Source of the DNA: Pseudomonadota bacterium | GTDB lineage: Bacteria > Pseudomonadota > Alphaproteobacteria > Acetobacterales > Acetobacteraceae | Length of the DNA: 16,939 nucleotides | Assembly (NCBI GenBank): GCA_021784255.1 | Contig: JAJXSZ010000031.1 | Coordinates: 1-16,939, forward strand | Direction: 5' to 3' | Shown: positions 1 to 6,690 of the stretch, piece after piece | Layout: the number at the start of each line of letters is the position of its first letter | Position numbering within the stretch: position 1 is the first letter of the stretch | Program-made: the position numbers and the translations under genes | Notes under the pieces: generated by a model | Seen by the model: only the letters and a program-made list of their open reading frames with translations | What the model was told of the DNA's origin: nothing | The model's database searches: none

Positions 1-3
1 AGC

Positions 4-726
4 ATGAGCACCTGGCTGAACACTGCGCTCTACGGCTGGTACCCATATGTCGCACTGACCGTCTTTCTGGTCGGGAGCGTGCTGCGCTTCGACCACTCGC
101 AATACACGTGGCGTTCAGGCTCCAGTCAGCTGTTGCGGGTACGGCAGGTGATCTGGGGGTCGAACCTGTTCCATGTCGGTATCCTGGTCATCTTCGTCGG
201 CCATCTGGTGGGTCTGCTGACGCCGCTTGCGCTGCTGGAGGCGCTGGGGATCAGCCACACCGTCAAGCAGCTGCTGGCGATGATCGTGGGCGGCGTTGCC
301 GGCGTCGCGTGTTGGATCGGCCTCGCGATGCTGGCGCACCGGCGGCTGCTCGATGCGCGCATCCGCGCCACGTCGAGCTTTGCCGACATCTTCGTCCTGC
401 TGCTGCTGTGGCTGCAACTCACGCTCGGGCTCGCCACCATACCGTTCTCGGCCCAGCACCTGGACGGCACCGAGATGGTCCGGTTCATGGGCTGGGCGCA
501 GGGAATCCTGACGCTGCACCCCGGCGCTGCGGCACTGCTGGTCGGCACCAGCCCGATCTTCAGGGTGCATCTGTTCTTCGGGCTCACGGTGTTCCTGGTA
601 TTCCCGTTCACCCGCCTGGTTCATATCTGGAGCGTACCGATCTGGTATGTCGGCCGTCCGGGCTACCAGGTGGTGCGCAGCCGCCAGCGGGCCGTCCGCA
701 AGCCGGCGGCCGGCGCGGGGGATTGA
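4..726 (+). CDS. narI: Respiratory nitrate reductase, gamma subunit (cytochrome b, NarI)
   Basis: NarI is the diheme cytochrome b that anchors NarGH to the inner membrane, oxidises quinol at the periplasmic side and passes electrons inward to the NarH iron-sulfur clusters. The 240-residue length is normal. The N-terminus has the family look (NTALYGWYPYVALTVF, then LRFDHSQYTWRSGSSQLL). Four histidines, H57, H67, H189 and H207, have the 10- and 18-residue spacings of the two haem-b ligand pairs known from the E. coli protein. About five membrane segments are visible. The ATG at 4 overlaps a TGA at 5-7 in another frame, as expected if narJ ends there; narGHJ would lie to the left of the window. 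The next gene starts 7 bases after the stop, suggesting one transcript. Identification is very safe. Confidence 0.96.
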   Translation: MSTWLNTALYGWYPYVALTVFLVGSVLRFDHSQYTWRSGSSQLLRVRQVIWGSNLFHVGILVIFVGHLVGLLTPLALLEALGISHTVKQLLAMIVGGVAGVACWIGLAMLAHRRLLDARIRATSSFADIFVLLLLWLQLTLGLATIPFSAQHLDGTEMVRFMGWAQGILTLHPGAAALLVGTSPIFRVHLFFGLTVFLVFPFTRLVHIWSVPIWYVGRPGYQVVRSRQRAVRKPAAGAGD

Positions 727-733
727 GGGGGTG

Positions 734-1558
734 ATGCGCATCGCTGTCAGCCATCCGCAGGCGCCAAGCGTGCCGGTCGCGGTCAACGGCGTTGCCATCC
801 CCGCCTCGGCGATCGCGCGCGAGGCGCAGAACCATCCCGACGTCTCGCCGCAGGCCGCATGGCGGGAGGCGGCGCGGGCACTGGTCGTGCGCGAGCTGCT
901 GCTGCAACGTGCCCGCACGCTTGGCCTCGCCGCCGAGCCGAGGAGCGAGGAGGGGGTGCGCGAGACCGAGGAGGAGGCGCGGATCCGCGCGCTGCTGGAG
1001 GCGGAGATCTCGACGCCGCGCGCGGACGACGCGAGTTGCCGGCGCTACCATGCCTCCAATCACGCCCGTTTCCGCAGCCCCGACCTCTACGAACCGCTGC
1101 ACATCCTGTTTCGTGCCGACCGCAGCGACAGTGCCGCCTATGCCACCGCGCTGACCCGCGCCCGCTCGGCGCTCGCGGAGATCCAAACGAACCCACGAAG
1201 CTTTGAGGCGCTGGCCCGCGCGCTGTCCGACTGTCCCTCGGCGCAGGAGGGTGGGCGGCTCGGCCAGGTCGCGCGCGGGCAGACCACGCCGGAGTTCGAG
1301 GCGGCGATGCTGCGCCTGCGCCCGGGCGAGACCGGGGCTGAGCCGGTTGCGACGCGCTACGGCGTGCACATCGTCCGGCTCGAACGCCGGGTCGAGGGCG
1401 TGGCGCTGCCGTTCGAGCAGGTCCATGCGCGCATCGCCGCCTATCTCGAGGAGAGCGCCTGGCGCCACGCGGTGGCGCAGTACGTGGCTCGCCTCGCCGG
1501 TGAGGCCGAGATCACGGGTTGCGATATGGCGCCTGCGGCCCCGTCACCGCTGCAATAA
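734..1558 (+). CDS. Parvulin-type peptidyl-prolyl cis-trans isomerase (PpiC/NifM-like)
   Basis: The 274-residue protein has a poorly conserved alpha-helical N-terminal part (about 1-115) and a C-terminal rotamase domain (about 118-218). In that domain LHILF, FEALARALSDCPS, GGRLGQVARGQTTPEFE and TRYGVHIVRL match the parvulin pattern. Parvulins speed prolyl isomerisation during folding. No signal peptide or lipobox is visible, so a cytoplasmic role is likely, unlike SurA or PrsA. From its place directly after narI, assistance to folding or assembly of the nitrate reductase is inferred; such isomerases are known next to nar genes. The ATG at 734 was chosen over a longer frame opening at 647 because it avoids overlap with narI and has a GAGGGGGTG ribosome site just upstream. 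The GTG at 731 is also in frame. Confidence 0.88.
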   Translation: MRIAVSHPQAPSVPVAVNGVAIPASAIAREAQNHPDVSPQAAWREAARALVVRELLLQRARTLGLAAEPRSEEGVRETEEEARIRALLEAEISTPRADDASCRRYHASNHARFRSPDLYEPLHILFRADRSDSAAYATALTRARSALAEIQTNPRSFEALARALSDCPSAQEGGRLGQVARGQTTPEFEAAMLRLRPGETGAEPVATRYGVHIVRLERRVEGVALPFEQVHARIAAYLEESAWRHAVAQYVARLAGEAEITGCDMAPAAPSPLQ

Positions 1559-1566
1559 GGACTGGC

Positions 1567-1884
1567 ATGCTGGGTGATATCCTGAACGTCCTGACGGACC
1601 CGACGCGTGCCGAGGCGATGCTCGCGGTCGTCGCCGAGGCAGCCATGCGCGAGCGGATCGCCGCGGCGGCAGCCACCGAAGGGACCAGCGCGGGCGCACT
1701 GGTGGCGGCGCGCGTGCGCCACCTGCTGGATCATGGTGGCGAGGAGGTCTGGCTCGATCTGGTCGGCGCCATGGCCGATACACCGCAGCCCGCCGCGGCG
1801 GCGCTCGCGCTCGTGCTGGCGTGGAGCTTCCCGGAGACGGCGGCGGTGCGCATCACCCGCATCGGTGCGGAGGGCGCTGCATGA
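1567..1884 (+). CDS. Small conserved-looking protein of unknown function in nar operon
   Basis: This 105-residue, alanine-rich, predicted mostly helical protein is not recognised. It has no signal peptide, clear membrane segment, cysteine pair or metal motif. The N-terminus begins MLGDILNVLTDPTRAEAML, and the C-terminal half contains a moderately hydrophobic helix (AAAALALVLAWSFPE, about 77-91). Reality of the gene is supported by an AAGGA ribosome site 5 bases before the ATG, an 8-base gap after the isomerase, and an ATGA overlap with nnrS that implies translational coupling. Its place between the nar isomerase gene and nnrS suggests an accessory role in nitrate or nitric-oxide metabolism, but this is only context. 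A frame opening at 1519 would overlap the preceding gene and lacks comparable signals. Confidence 0.72.
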   Translation: MLGDILNVLTDPTRAEAMLAVVAEAAMRERIAAAAATEGTSAGALVAARVRHLLDHGGEEVWLDLVGAMADTPQPAAAALALVLAWSFPETAAVRITRIGAEGAA

Positions 1885-3077
1885 CGGCGATTCCCCGCTA
1901 CCGCCCGAGTGCGGCGCCGGCGATCCTGTCGGCGGGGTTCCGCCCGTTCTTCCTGCTCAGCGGATTATGGGCCGCGTTCGCGGTGCCGTTGTGGCTGCTG
2001 CTGCTAGCCGCGGGTATGGTGCTGCCGGTCGCCATGGCGCCACCGCTCTGGCACGCCCACGAAATGATCTTCGGCTTTGGGCTCGCCACCGTTGCCGGAT
2101 TTCTTTTCACCGCGGTGCCGAACTGGACCGGGCGCATGCCGCTGCAGGGTGCGCCGCTCGGCGCGCTGGTGCTGCTGTGGTTCCTCGGGCGGGCGGCGAT
2201 GCTGCTGGGCGGCGGCCTCGCGGCGCCGATCCCAGCCATCCTCGACCTCGCCTTCCCGCTGGCCCTGCTGGCGGCGATCGGGCGTGAAATCCTGGCCGGG
2301 CGGAACTGGCGCAACCTGCCGGTGCTGGTGGCAATCGGCATGCTGCTGCTGGCGGATCTGCTGATGCAGATCGGCGCGGCCGGCCGCATCGCGCTGGCAC
2401 TGGCAGGCGCACGGCTCGGTATCGCGACGCTGGTCGCGCTCGTCACGTTGATCGGCGGACGGATCATACCGAGCTTCACCCGCAACTGGCTGCAGCGCCG
2501 CGACCCGCAGGGCAGGCTGCCGGCGCCATTCGGCCGGCTCGACCGTGCCGCGCTCGCAACGAGCGCCGCGGCGCTGGCGCTTTGGGTGGTGCTGCCGGAT
2601 TCGGCTGCCGCCGCGGTGCTGCTGTTCGCCGCCGGGGCGGCGCACGCGCTGCGCCTGGCGCGCTGGCGTGGGATCGCCACGCTGGCCGAGCCGCTGCTGG
2701 CGGTGCTGCATCTCGGCTATGCCTGGATCGCGTTCGGGCTCGCGCTGCTGGGCGCCAACCACTTTCTCGCCCTGTTGAGCGCATCGGCCGCGCTGCATGC
2801 GCTCACGGTGGGCGCGATCGGCACCATGACGCTTGCGGTGATGGCGCGCGCCTCGCTCGGCCATACCGGCCAGGCGCTGACGTCTTCCAGCCTGCTCACC
2901 ACGGTCTTCGTGCTGGTCAGCGTCGCCGCGATCCTGCGGCTGCTGGCGGCGATCGTTCCGGGTAATTACGAATTGCTGCTCGATCTCTCGGGAGCGGCCT
3001 GGGCCGGCGCCTTCTCGCTGTTCGTGGTGCGGTTCGCCCCTCTGCTCGCCAGGTCGCGCCGGCGCGACCCGGGATGA
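1881..3077 (+). CDS. nnrS: NnrS family multi-spanning membrane protein
   Basis: NnrS proteins are inner-membrane, haem- and copper-containing proteins of about 400 residues found with denitrification genes, and they protect cells against nitric-oxide stress. This 398-residue product shows the family signature near the N-terminus: GFRPFFLLSGLWA, then WHAHEMIFGFGLATVAGFLFTA and PNWTGR. H58, H60 and E61 lie in the conserved HAHEM motif. A further family-like stretch, GGRIIPSFTRNWL, lies mid-protein. About twelve hydrophobic segments are visible. The ATG at 1881 overlaps the stop of the preceding gene (ATGA). An upstream in-frame start at 1821 would lie inside that gene and is less likely. moeA begins 7 bases after the stop. 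Confidence 0.93.
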   Translation: MTAIPRYRPSAAPAILSAGFRPFFLLSGLWAAFAVPLWLLLLAAGMVLPVAMAPPLWHAHEMIFGFGLATVAGFLFTAVPNWTGRMPLQGAPLGALVLLWFLGRAAMLLGGGLAAPIPAILDLAFPLALLAAIGREILAGRNWRNLPVLVAIGMLLLADLLMQIGAAGRIALALAGARLGIATLVALVTLIGGRIIPSFTRNWLQRRDPQGRLPAPFGRLDRAALATSAAALALWVVLPDSAAAAVLLFAAGAAHALRLARWRGIATLAEPLLAVLHLGYAWIAFGLALLGANHFLALLSASAALHALTVGAIGTMTLAVMARASLGHTGQALTSSSLLTTVFVLVSVAAILRLLAAIVPGNYELLLDLSGAAWAGAFSLFVVRFAPLLARSRRRDPG

Positions 3078-3084
3078 CGCGCCG

Positions 3085-4329
3085 ATGAATGCGATCGTGG
3101 CGCAATCGGGCGGCGATCCGGCCGAACTCGACGTCGGGACGGCGCGGGAGCGCGTGCTGGCGCTAGCGGGCGCGGTGCTGTCCGACGAGCGCGTGGCGAT
3201 ACAGGATTGCCCGGGGCGCGTGCTGGCCGCACCGGTCGAGGCGCGGCTCGACCTGCCGGGCTTCGACCAATCGGCGATGGACGGCTATGCGGCGCGCGCG
3301 GCGGAGCTGGCGCCGGGCAGGCGCCTTGCCGTCACCGGGCGCACCGCTGCGGGCGAGCCGCGTGGGCGGCTGACGCCGGGCGGGGCGCATCGCATCCTGA
3401 CCGGCGCACCGGTGCCGGAAGGCGCGGACGCGGTGATCGCGCAGGAACGGGTGCGGCGCGAGGGCGCGGCGATCATCGTTGCGGTGGCGTTGCCCGCAGG
3501 GACCAATCTGCGCCGGCGGGGCGAGGACGTGCGCGCCGGTGAGCCACTGATCGCCCCCGGCACGCTGCTCGACTGGCGCCACGTCGCGATGCTCGCGGGG
3601 CAGGGAATCGACGTGGTCGAGGTCCGGCGGCGCCCGCGCGTGGCGCTGCTTTCCGGCGGGCACGAGCTGCGCGGCGCCGGCCAGCCGCTGGCGGCGGGCC
3701 AGATCCACGATTCCAACCGGCCGATGCTCGCCGCCCTGCTCGCGACCTGGGGCGTGGAGCCGCGGTGTCTGCCGCTGTTTGCCGATCGTGCCGAGGCGGT
3801 GCGCACGGCGCTGCGCGAGGCGGCGGCCGGTGCCGACCTCGTGGTCACGACGGCCGGTATCTCGGTGGGTGAGGAGGACCACGTACGCCATGCGCTGGAC
3901 GATCTCGGCGGTTCGCTCGCGGTGCTGAAGGTGGCGATGAAGCCGGGCAAGCCGCTCGCCGCAGGGCGGCTAGGCGAGGCGTTGTTTCTTGGCCTGCCGG
4001 GCAACCCGCAGGCGGCGCTCGTCGGCGCCCTCGCCTTTCTCCGACCGCTGCTGGCACGGCTCACCGGCACGACCACACCCGCGCCGCTGCGTGCCCGGTC
4101 CGCGTTCGCGCTCGCGCGCAAGCCCGGTCGGACCGAGTTTATCGCCGTCCGCCTCGTCCAGCGCGGGGCGGAGCTGTGGGCGGAGCGCGCGGGCCCGGAG
4201 GGTTCGGGCCGGCTGGCGCCGCTGCTCACCTCCGGCGGGATGGCGATGCTCGCGGCGCCGATCACGGAATTGCGCGCGGGCGAGATGCTCGACGTCCTGG
4301 CCTTCCAGCCCGGCCTGATCGCGCCCTGA
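3085..4329 (+). CDS. moeA: Molybdopterin molybdotransferase MoeA
   Basis: MoeA inserts molybdate into adenylylated molybdopterin, the last common step of molybdenum-cofactor synthesis in the cytoplasm. The 414-residue length is typical. Visible motifs in order are FDQSAMDGYA, HRILTGAPVPEGADAVI, RRRGEDVRAGE, SGGHELRGAGQPLAAGQIHDSNR, VVTTAGISVGEEDHV, MKPGKPLAAG and LGLPGNPQAA. These cover the MoeA N-terminal, MoCF-binding and C-terminal domains. One oddity is that the usual S/T-G-D-E-L stretch reads S-G-G-H-E-L here. The gene is the last of the apparent narI-to-moeA transcript, which fits because nitrate reductase needs this cofactor. No strong ribosome site precedes the ATG, so coupling to nnrS, 7 bases upstream, is likely. 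Confidence 0.95.
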   Translation: MNAIVAQSGGDPAELDVGTARERVLALAGAVLSDERVAIQDCPGRVLAAPVEARLDLPGFDQSAMDGYAARAAELAPGRRLAVTGRTAAGEPRGRLTPGGAHRILTGAPVPEGADAVIAQERVRREGAAIIVAVALPAGTNLRRRGEDVRAGEPLIAPGTLLDWRHVAMLAGQGIDVVEVRRRPRVALLSGGHELRGAGQPLAAGQIHDSNRPMLAALLATWGVEPRCLPLFADRAEAVRTALREAAAGADLVVTTAGISVGEEDHVRHALDDLGGSLAVLKVAMKPGKPLAAGRLGEALFLGLPGNPQAALVGALAFLRPLLARLTGTTTPAPLRARSAFALARKPGRTEFIAVRLVQRGAELWAERAGPEGSGRLAPLLTSGGMAMLAAPITELRAGEMLDVLAFQPGLIAP

Positions 4330-4334
4330 CCGTG

Positions 4335-4352
4335 CGGCTGACGCTTCAGCCG
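4335..4352. terminator. Candidate stem-loop between convergent moeA and RIC gene
   Basis: CGGCTG (4335-4340) and CAGCCG (4347-4352) form a 6-bp stem with a 6-base loop. It spans the 16-base gap between the moeA stop and the stop of the opposing gene. A hairpin between convergent ends could terminate in both directions, but no T-run follows on either strand, so the call is weak. Confidence 0.3.
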
Positions 4353-5023
4353 GTGAAGCGCGGGAACAGGATGTTGTTCTCGGTGTGGATGTGCTCGACC
4401 AGGTCGTCGGCGAATTTGCGCCCGCCGCTATAGAGCGCGCGCCAGGTGGAGCAGGCTTCCTCCGGCGGGGTGAAGTCGCCGGTCAGCCGCTCCAGTTCGC
4501 GCAGGTAGTTGCCGTGGTCTTCGTGCTCGGCGAGCATCATGCCGATCGGCTGCGCGATCATCGGGTGGCCGCCCCGGCGCATCAGCGGGAACAGCACCTG
4601 TTCCTCCTTGGCCATGTGGTCCTGCAATTCGGCCAGCATGGTCTCGAGCAGGTCGGCGAGGCCGGTTGGCGCGGCCGGATGCTCGCGGTGAACCGCCTCG
4701 ACCCGGCGCGCGAGGCGGACCAGCTCCGGCAGCTCGCGGCGATGCGCCTCGTGGTAGCGCATCTCGATCAGCCCGATCAGCTCCTCCGTGTTCTCGGGTG
4801 GCGCCGCTTTGCGCCCGAGGGCGGTGACCTCGCTCAGTTCCTGCTCCAGCGCGTCGAGCGCGAGCCCGCGGAGCGCCGCCGCCTCACCCAGCGTCACCTG
4901 CCCGCCGCAGCAGAAATCGAGCTTGTGGCGACGCAGCACGGCGGTGGCGCCGGGTGTGGTCGCGGCGATCTCGCCCAGGCGGCGCGTGGCAAAGCCGGGC
5001 TCGGAAGCGGTGGTGGCACTCAT
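4346..5023 (-). CDS. ytfE: Di-iron iron-sulfur cluster repair protein (RIC; YtfE/ScdA/DnrN)
   Basis: RIC proteins repair iron-sulfur clusters damaged by nitric oxide or oxidants. The 225-residue product has an N-terminal ScdA_N (DUF542) domain with the hallmark DFCCGGQ (C38, C39). A hemerythrin-like helical bundle follows. H91, H136, E140, H167, H211 and E215 reproduce exactly the spacing of the six di-iron ligands known in E. coli YtfE. A cytoplasmic location is likely because no signal is visible. The ATG at 5023 is preceded by AGGAGG (complement of 5030-5035) with a 6-base spacer. A GTG at 5044 in the same frame would put that ribosome site inside the gene and is rejected. The gene is divergent from an NsrR-like regulator, and operator-like repeats lie between them. 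Confidence 0.95.
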   Translation of the reverse strand: MSATTASEPGFATRRLGEIAATTPGATAVLRRHKLDFCCGGQVTLGEAAALRGLALDALEQELSEVTALGRKAAPPENTEELIGLIEMRYHEAHRRELPELVRLARRVEAVHREHPAAPTGLADLLETMLAELQDHMAKEEQVLFPLMRRGGHPMIAQPIGMMLAEHEDHGNYLRELERLTGDFTPPEEACSTWRALYSGGRKFADDLVEHIHTENNILFPRFTG

Positions 5024-5111
5024 GCAGATCCTCCTGCCCGGCACCCATGGCCAGGGTTCGCCGAGCGCGACGATGCCTCGCGGGACGCGGCGGGGCGGGC
5101 GCGGCCGATAT

Positions 5112-5164
5112 TGGTATCGACAATACCAGTTTCATACCAAGTCGAATGTGGTATGGTCAATACC
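5112..5164. promoter_or_regulatory. Paired TGGTAT/ATACC inverted repeats, candidate Rrf2/NsrR operator
   Basis: The 156-base divergent gap between the RIC gene and the Rrf2 regulator holds two related inverted repeats. TGGTAT-N5-ATACCA lies at 5112-5128 and GGTAT-N5-ATACC at 5150-5164, with matching arms exactly 37 bases apart. A further ATACC at 5134-5138 can pair with the GGTAT at 5150-5154. The second site ends 15 bases before the regulator ATG. The arrangement suggests autoregulation plus control of the RIC gene. Binding by the adjacent regulator is inference; the site does not match the E. coli NsrR consensus as I know it. No convincing TTGAT-N4-ATCAA FNR/NnR box was seen. Confidence 0.6.
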
Positions 5165-5179
5165 CAATAAGGGCCCTCG

Positions 5180-5623
5180 ATGCGTCTTCTCGCCGCCACC
5201 GATTTCGCATTGCGCGTGCTGATGGTGCTGCGGCGCCAGCCGGCTGGCCGGCCGCTCAGCGTCGAGATGCTGGCGCGTGAGCTCGGCGGGTTGTCGCGCC
5301 ATCACCTGCACAAGATCGTGCAGGAGCTGACCGCGCTCGGCGTCACGCGTACAACGCGTGGGATCGCCGGCGGGGTCGCGCTGGCGGTCGATCCGGCGAC
5401 GCTGCAGCTTGGCACGCTGATGCGCCGGCTGGAGAGCCGGCAACCGCTGGTGGAGTGCTTCCGGGGCCAGGGATGCACCTGCACGCTGGTCAGTGAGTGC
5501 GGACTCAAGGGGATGCTGCGGCAGGCCGAGGACCGTTTCTACGCCGCGCTCGACGAACACACGCTCGCCGAGTGCGTGCCGTCGGAGGGGGTGACGCATG
5601 CGCCACCCACGCGTGGCGGGTGA
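5180..5623 (+). CDS. nsrR: Rrf2 family iron-sulfur transcriptional regulator, NsrR-like
   Basis: This 147-residue protein has the Rrf2 fold order: an N-terminal winged helix (MRLLAATDFALRVLMVL, then LARELGGLSRHHLHKIVQEL and RTTRGIAGGVALA) followed by the cluster-binding loop. NsrR holds an iron-sulfur cluster that is destroyed by nitric oxide, which relieves repression. The cysteines are C93, C99, C101, C107 and C132. C101 and C107 have the C-x5-C spacing of NsrR, with C93 as the third ligand, so one cysteine more than the usual three is present. The neighbours, a RIC repair gene and nnrU, support a nitric-oxide-sensing role over IscR or RirA. The TGA overlaps the likely GTG start of nnrU, so both are probably co-transcribed and feedback-regulated through the repeats upstream. 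Confidence 0.87.
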   Translation: MRLLAATDFALRVLMVLRRQPAGRPLSVEMLARELGGLSRHHLHKIVQELTALGVTRTTRGIAGGVALAVDPATLQLGTLMRRLESRQPLVECFRGQGCTCTLVSECGLKGMLRQAEDRFYAALDEHTLAECVPSEGVTHAPPTRGG

Positions 5624-6342
5624 GCACCACGCTTGCCGCAGCGATGGGCGGTTGGGGCGGATTCGCCGGCGCCTTCGCCGTTTTTCTGCTCTCGCATGCG
5701 CTGCCGACGCGACCGGCGCTGCGCGCGCGGCTGGTCGCGGCACTGGGCGAGCGGCTCTACCTCGCCACCTATGCTACGGTCTCGGTGAGTGTGCTCGTCT
5801 GGCTGATCGTGGCGGCCGGGCGGGCGCCCTACGTCGCATTGTGGCCCTACGCGGGCTGGCGGATCTGGCTCGTGAACCTCGTCATGCCGCTCGCCTGCCT
5901 GCTCGTCGCGTTCGCGCTCGGGGCGGCGAATCCGCTTTCGTTCGGTGGCGGCGAGGCGGGATTCGACCCGGCACGTCCCGGCGTCGCGGGCGTGGCGCGC
6001 CATCCGCTGCTGCTGGCGCTGGCGCTGTGGGGTGGGGCGCATATGCTCGCCAATGGCGACCTCGCGCATGTGCTGCTGTTCGGCGGCTTTGCGGGCTTCG
6101 CGCTGCTGGGCATGCACATGCTCGACAGGCGGCGGCAGCGCCGGCTCGGCGCGGCCGCCTGGGCGCGGCTGGCGGCGAACACGTCACTCTGGCCACTTTC
6201 CGCGCTGCTCGACGGACGCTGGAGGCCGCGGCCGGGCTGGGGCGCTGCGCTGCGCCTGGTCCTCGGGTTCGCGCTGTGGCTCGCCTTGCTGGCGCTGCAC
6301 CCGCTGGTGATCGGGGTGTCACCGCTGCCGCCGGGTCTCTAG
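5620..6342 (+). CDS. nnrU: NnrU family membrane protein
   Basis: NnrU is a small multi-spanning membrane protein tied genetically to nitric-oxide or nitrite reduction in alphaproteobacterial denitrifiers; its biochemical role is unsettled. The 240-residue product has about six hydrophobic segments. Family-like stretches are FLLSHALPTRPALRARLV, GERLYLATYATVSVSVLVWL, GVARHPLLLALALWGGAHML and GDLAHVLLFGGFAGFALLGM. The GTG at 5620 overlaps the TGA of the regulator gene (GTGA), a common coupling arrangement. An ATG at 5644 is an alternative that would leave a 20-base gap. The frame stays open back to 5497, but that part overlaps the regulator and reads as arginine-rich shadow sequence. The stop codon lies inside the first arm of a downstream inverted-repeat element. 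Confidence 0.85.
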   Translation: MSTTLAAAMGGWGGFAGAFAVFLLSHALPTRPALRARLVAALGERLYLATYATVSVSVLVWLIVAAGRAPYVALWPYAGWRIWLVNLVMPLACLLVAFALGAANPLSFGGGEAGFDPARPGVAGVARHPLLLALALWGGAHMLANGDLAHVLLFGGFAGFALLGMHMLDRRRQRRLGAAAWARLAANTSLWPLSALLDGRWRPRPGWGAALRLVLGFALWLALLALHPLVIGVSPLPPGL

Positions 6343-6399
6343 AGCAAACTCCGGTCTGCCTGAGCCTGTCCGGCCGGGTAGACCGGACATTGCTCTAGA
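6338..6399. repeat. Inverted-repeat element 1 (TCTAGAGCAA...TTGCTCTAGA)
   Basis: The outer arms TCTAGAGCAA (6338-6347) and TTGCTCTAGA (6390-6399) are perfect 10-bp complements. Inner arms CCGGTCT (6351-6357) and AGACCGG (6380-6386) are also perfect, and 3 bases separate the inner from the outer arm on each side. The 62-base unit is therefore symmetric and would fold into a long hairpin. It begins within the nnrU stop codon. It resembles the dispersed AGAGCA...TGCTCT intergenic elements of alphaproteobacteria; copy number cannot be judged from one window. Confidence 0.7.
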
Positions 6400-6412
6400 T
6401 TGGAAGTTTCCC

Positions 6413-6460
6413 AGAGCAAGAAGTCCGACCAGATGATTCTATCTGGTCGAATATTGCTCT
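6413..6460. repeat. Inverted-repeat element 2 (AGAGCAA...TTGCTCT)
   Basis: AGAGCAA (6413-6419) and TTGCTCT (6454-6460) enclose a 9-bp perfect stem, CGACCAGAT (6426-6434) with ATCTGGTCG (6441-6449), and a 6-base loop. It shares the outer arms of element 1, 14 bases upstream, but has a different inner stem, so the two look like diverged members of one family in tandem. The TTGCTCT of element 1 can also pair with the AGAGCAA of element 2, giving an alternative fold. It may end the nnrU transcript, though no T-run follows. Confidence 0.65.
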
Positions 6461-6465
6461 AGAGC

Positions 6466-6690
6466 CAACCGAAGAGGCGCTTGGAAAGCCGGGCCCCGGA
6501 ATTTTTGGTGGCGCGCGGCACGTGGTCACATCCTCGCGTCACGAACTCGTCTGATGCCGGCCCCATCTGCCCTGCGGTCCGGTCCCGCGGCTCCACCGTG
6601 AAGGCCGGAATCGACGGTGCTTCTCGTGCGGCATTCCATCGGGCGGACGCTCTGGCCAGGGTCAGGTCCTGGCCAGGCGTCGGGCCCAAC
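6466..6690. other. Gene-free stretch downstream of PEP-CTERM gene
   Basis: Together with the two inverted-repeat elements this makes a gap of about 350 bases after nnrU. Frames open here read as low-complexity arginine/alanine shadows with no ribosome site. The only structure seen is CTGGCCAGG repeated at 6652-6660 and 6669-6677; the motif is self-complementary and lies just beyond the stop of the minus-strand PEP-CTERM gene. A role in transcript ending is possible but unsupported by a T-run. Confidence 0.4.

Noticed and set aside
5497..5619. Earlier nnrU start at 5497
   Set aside because: The extra residues overlap the regulator gene, are Arg-rich and do not resemble NnrU; GTG 5620 in the GTGA overlap fits better.
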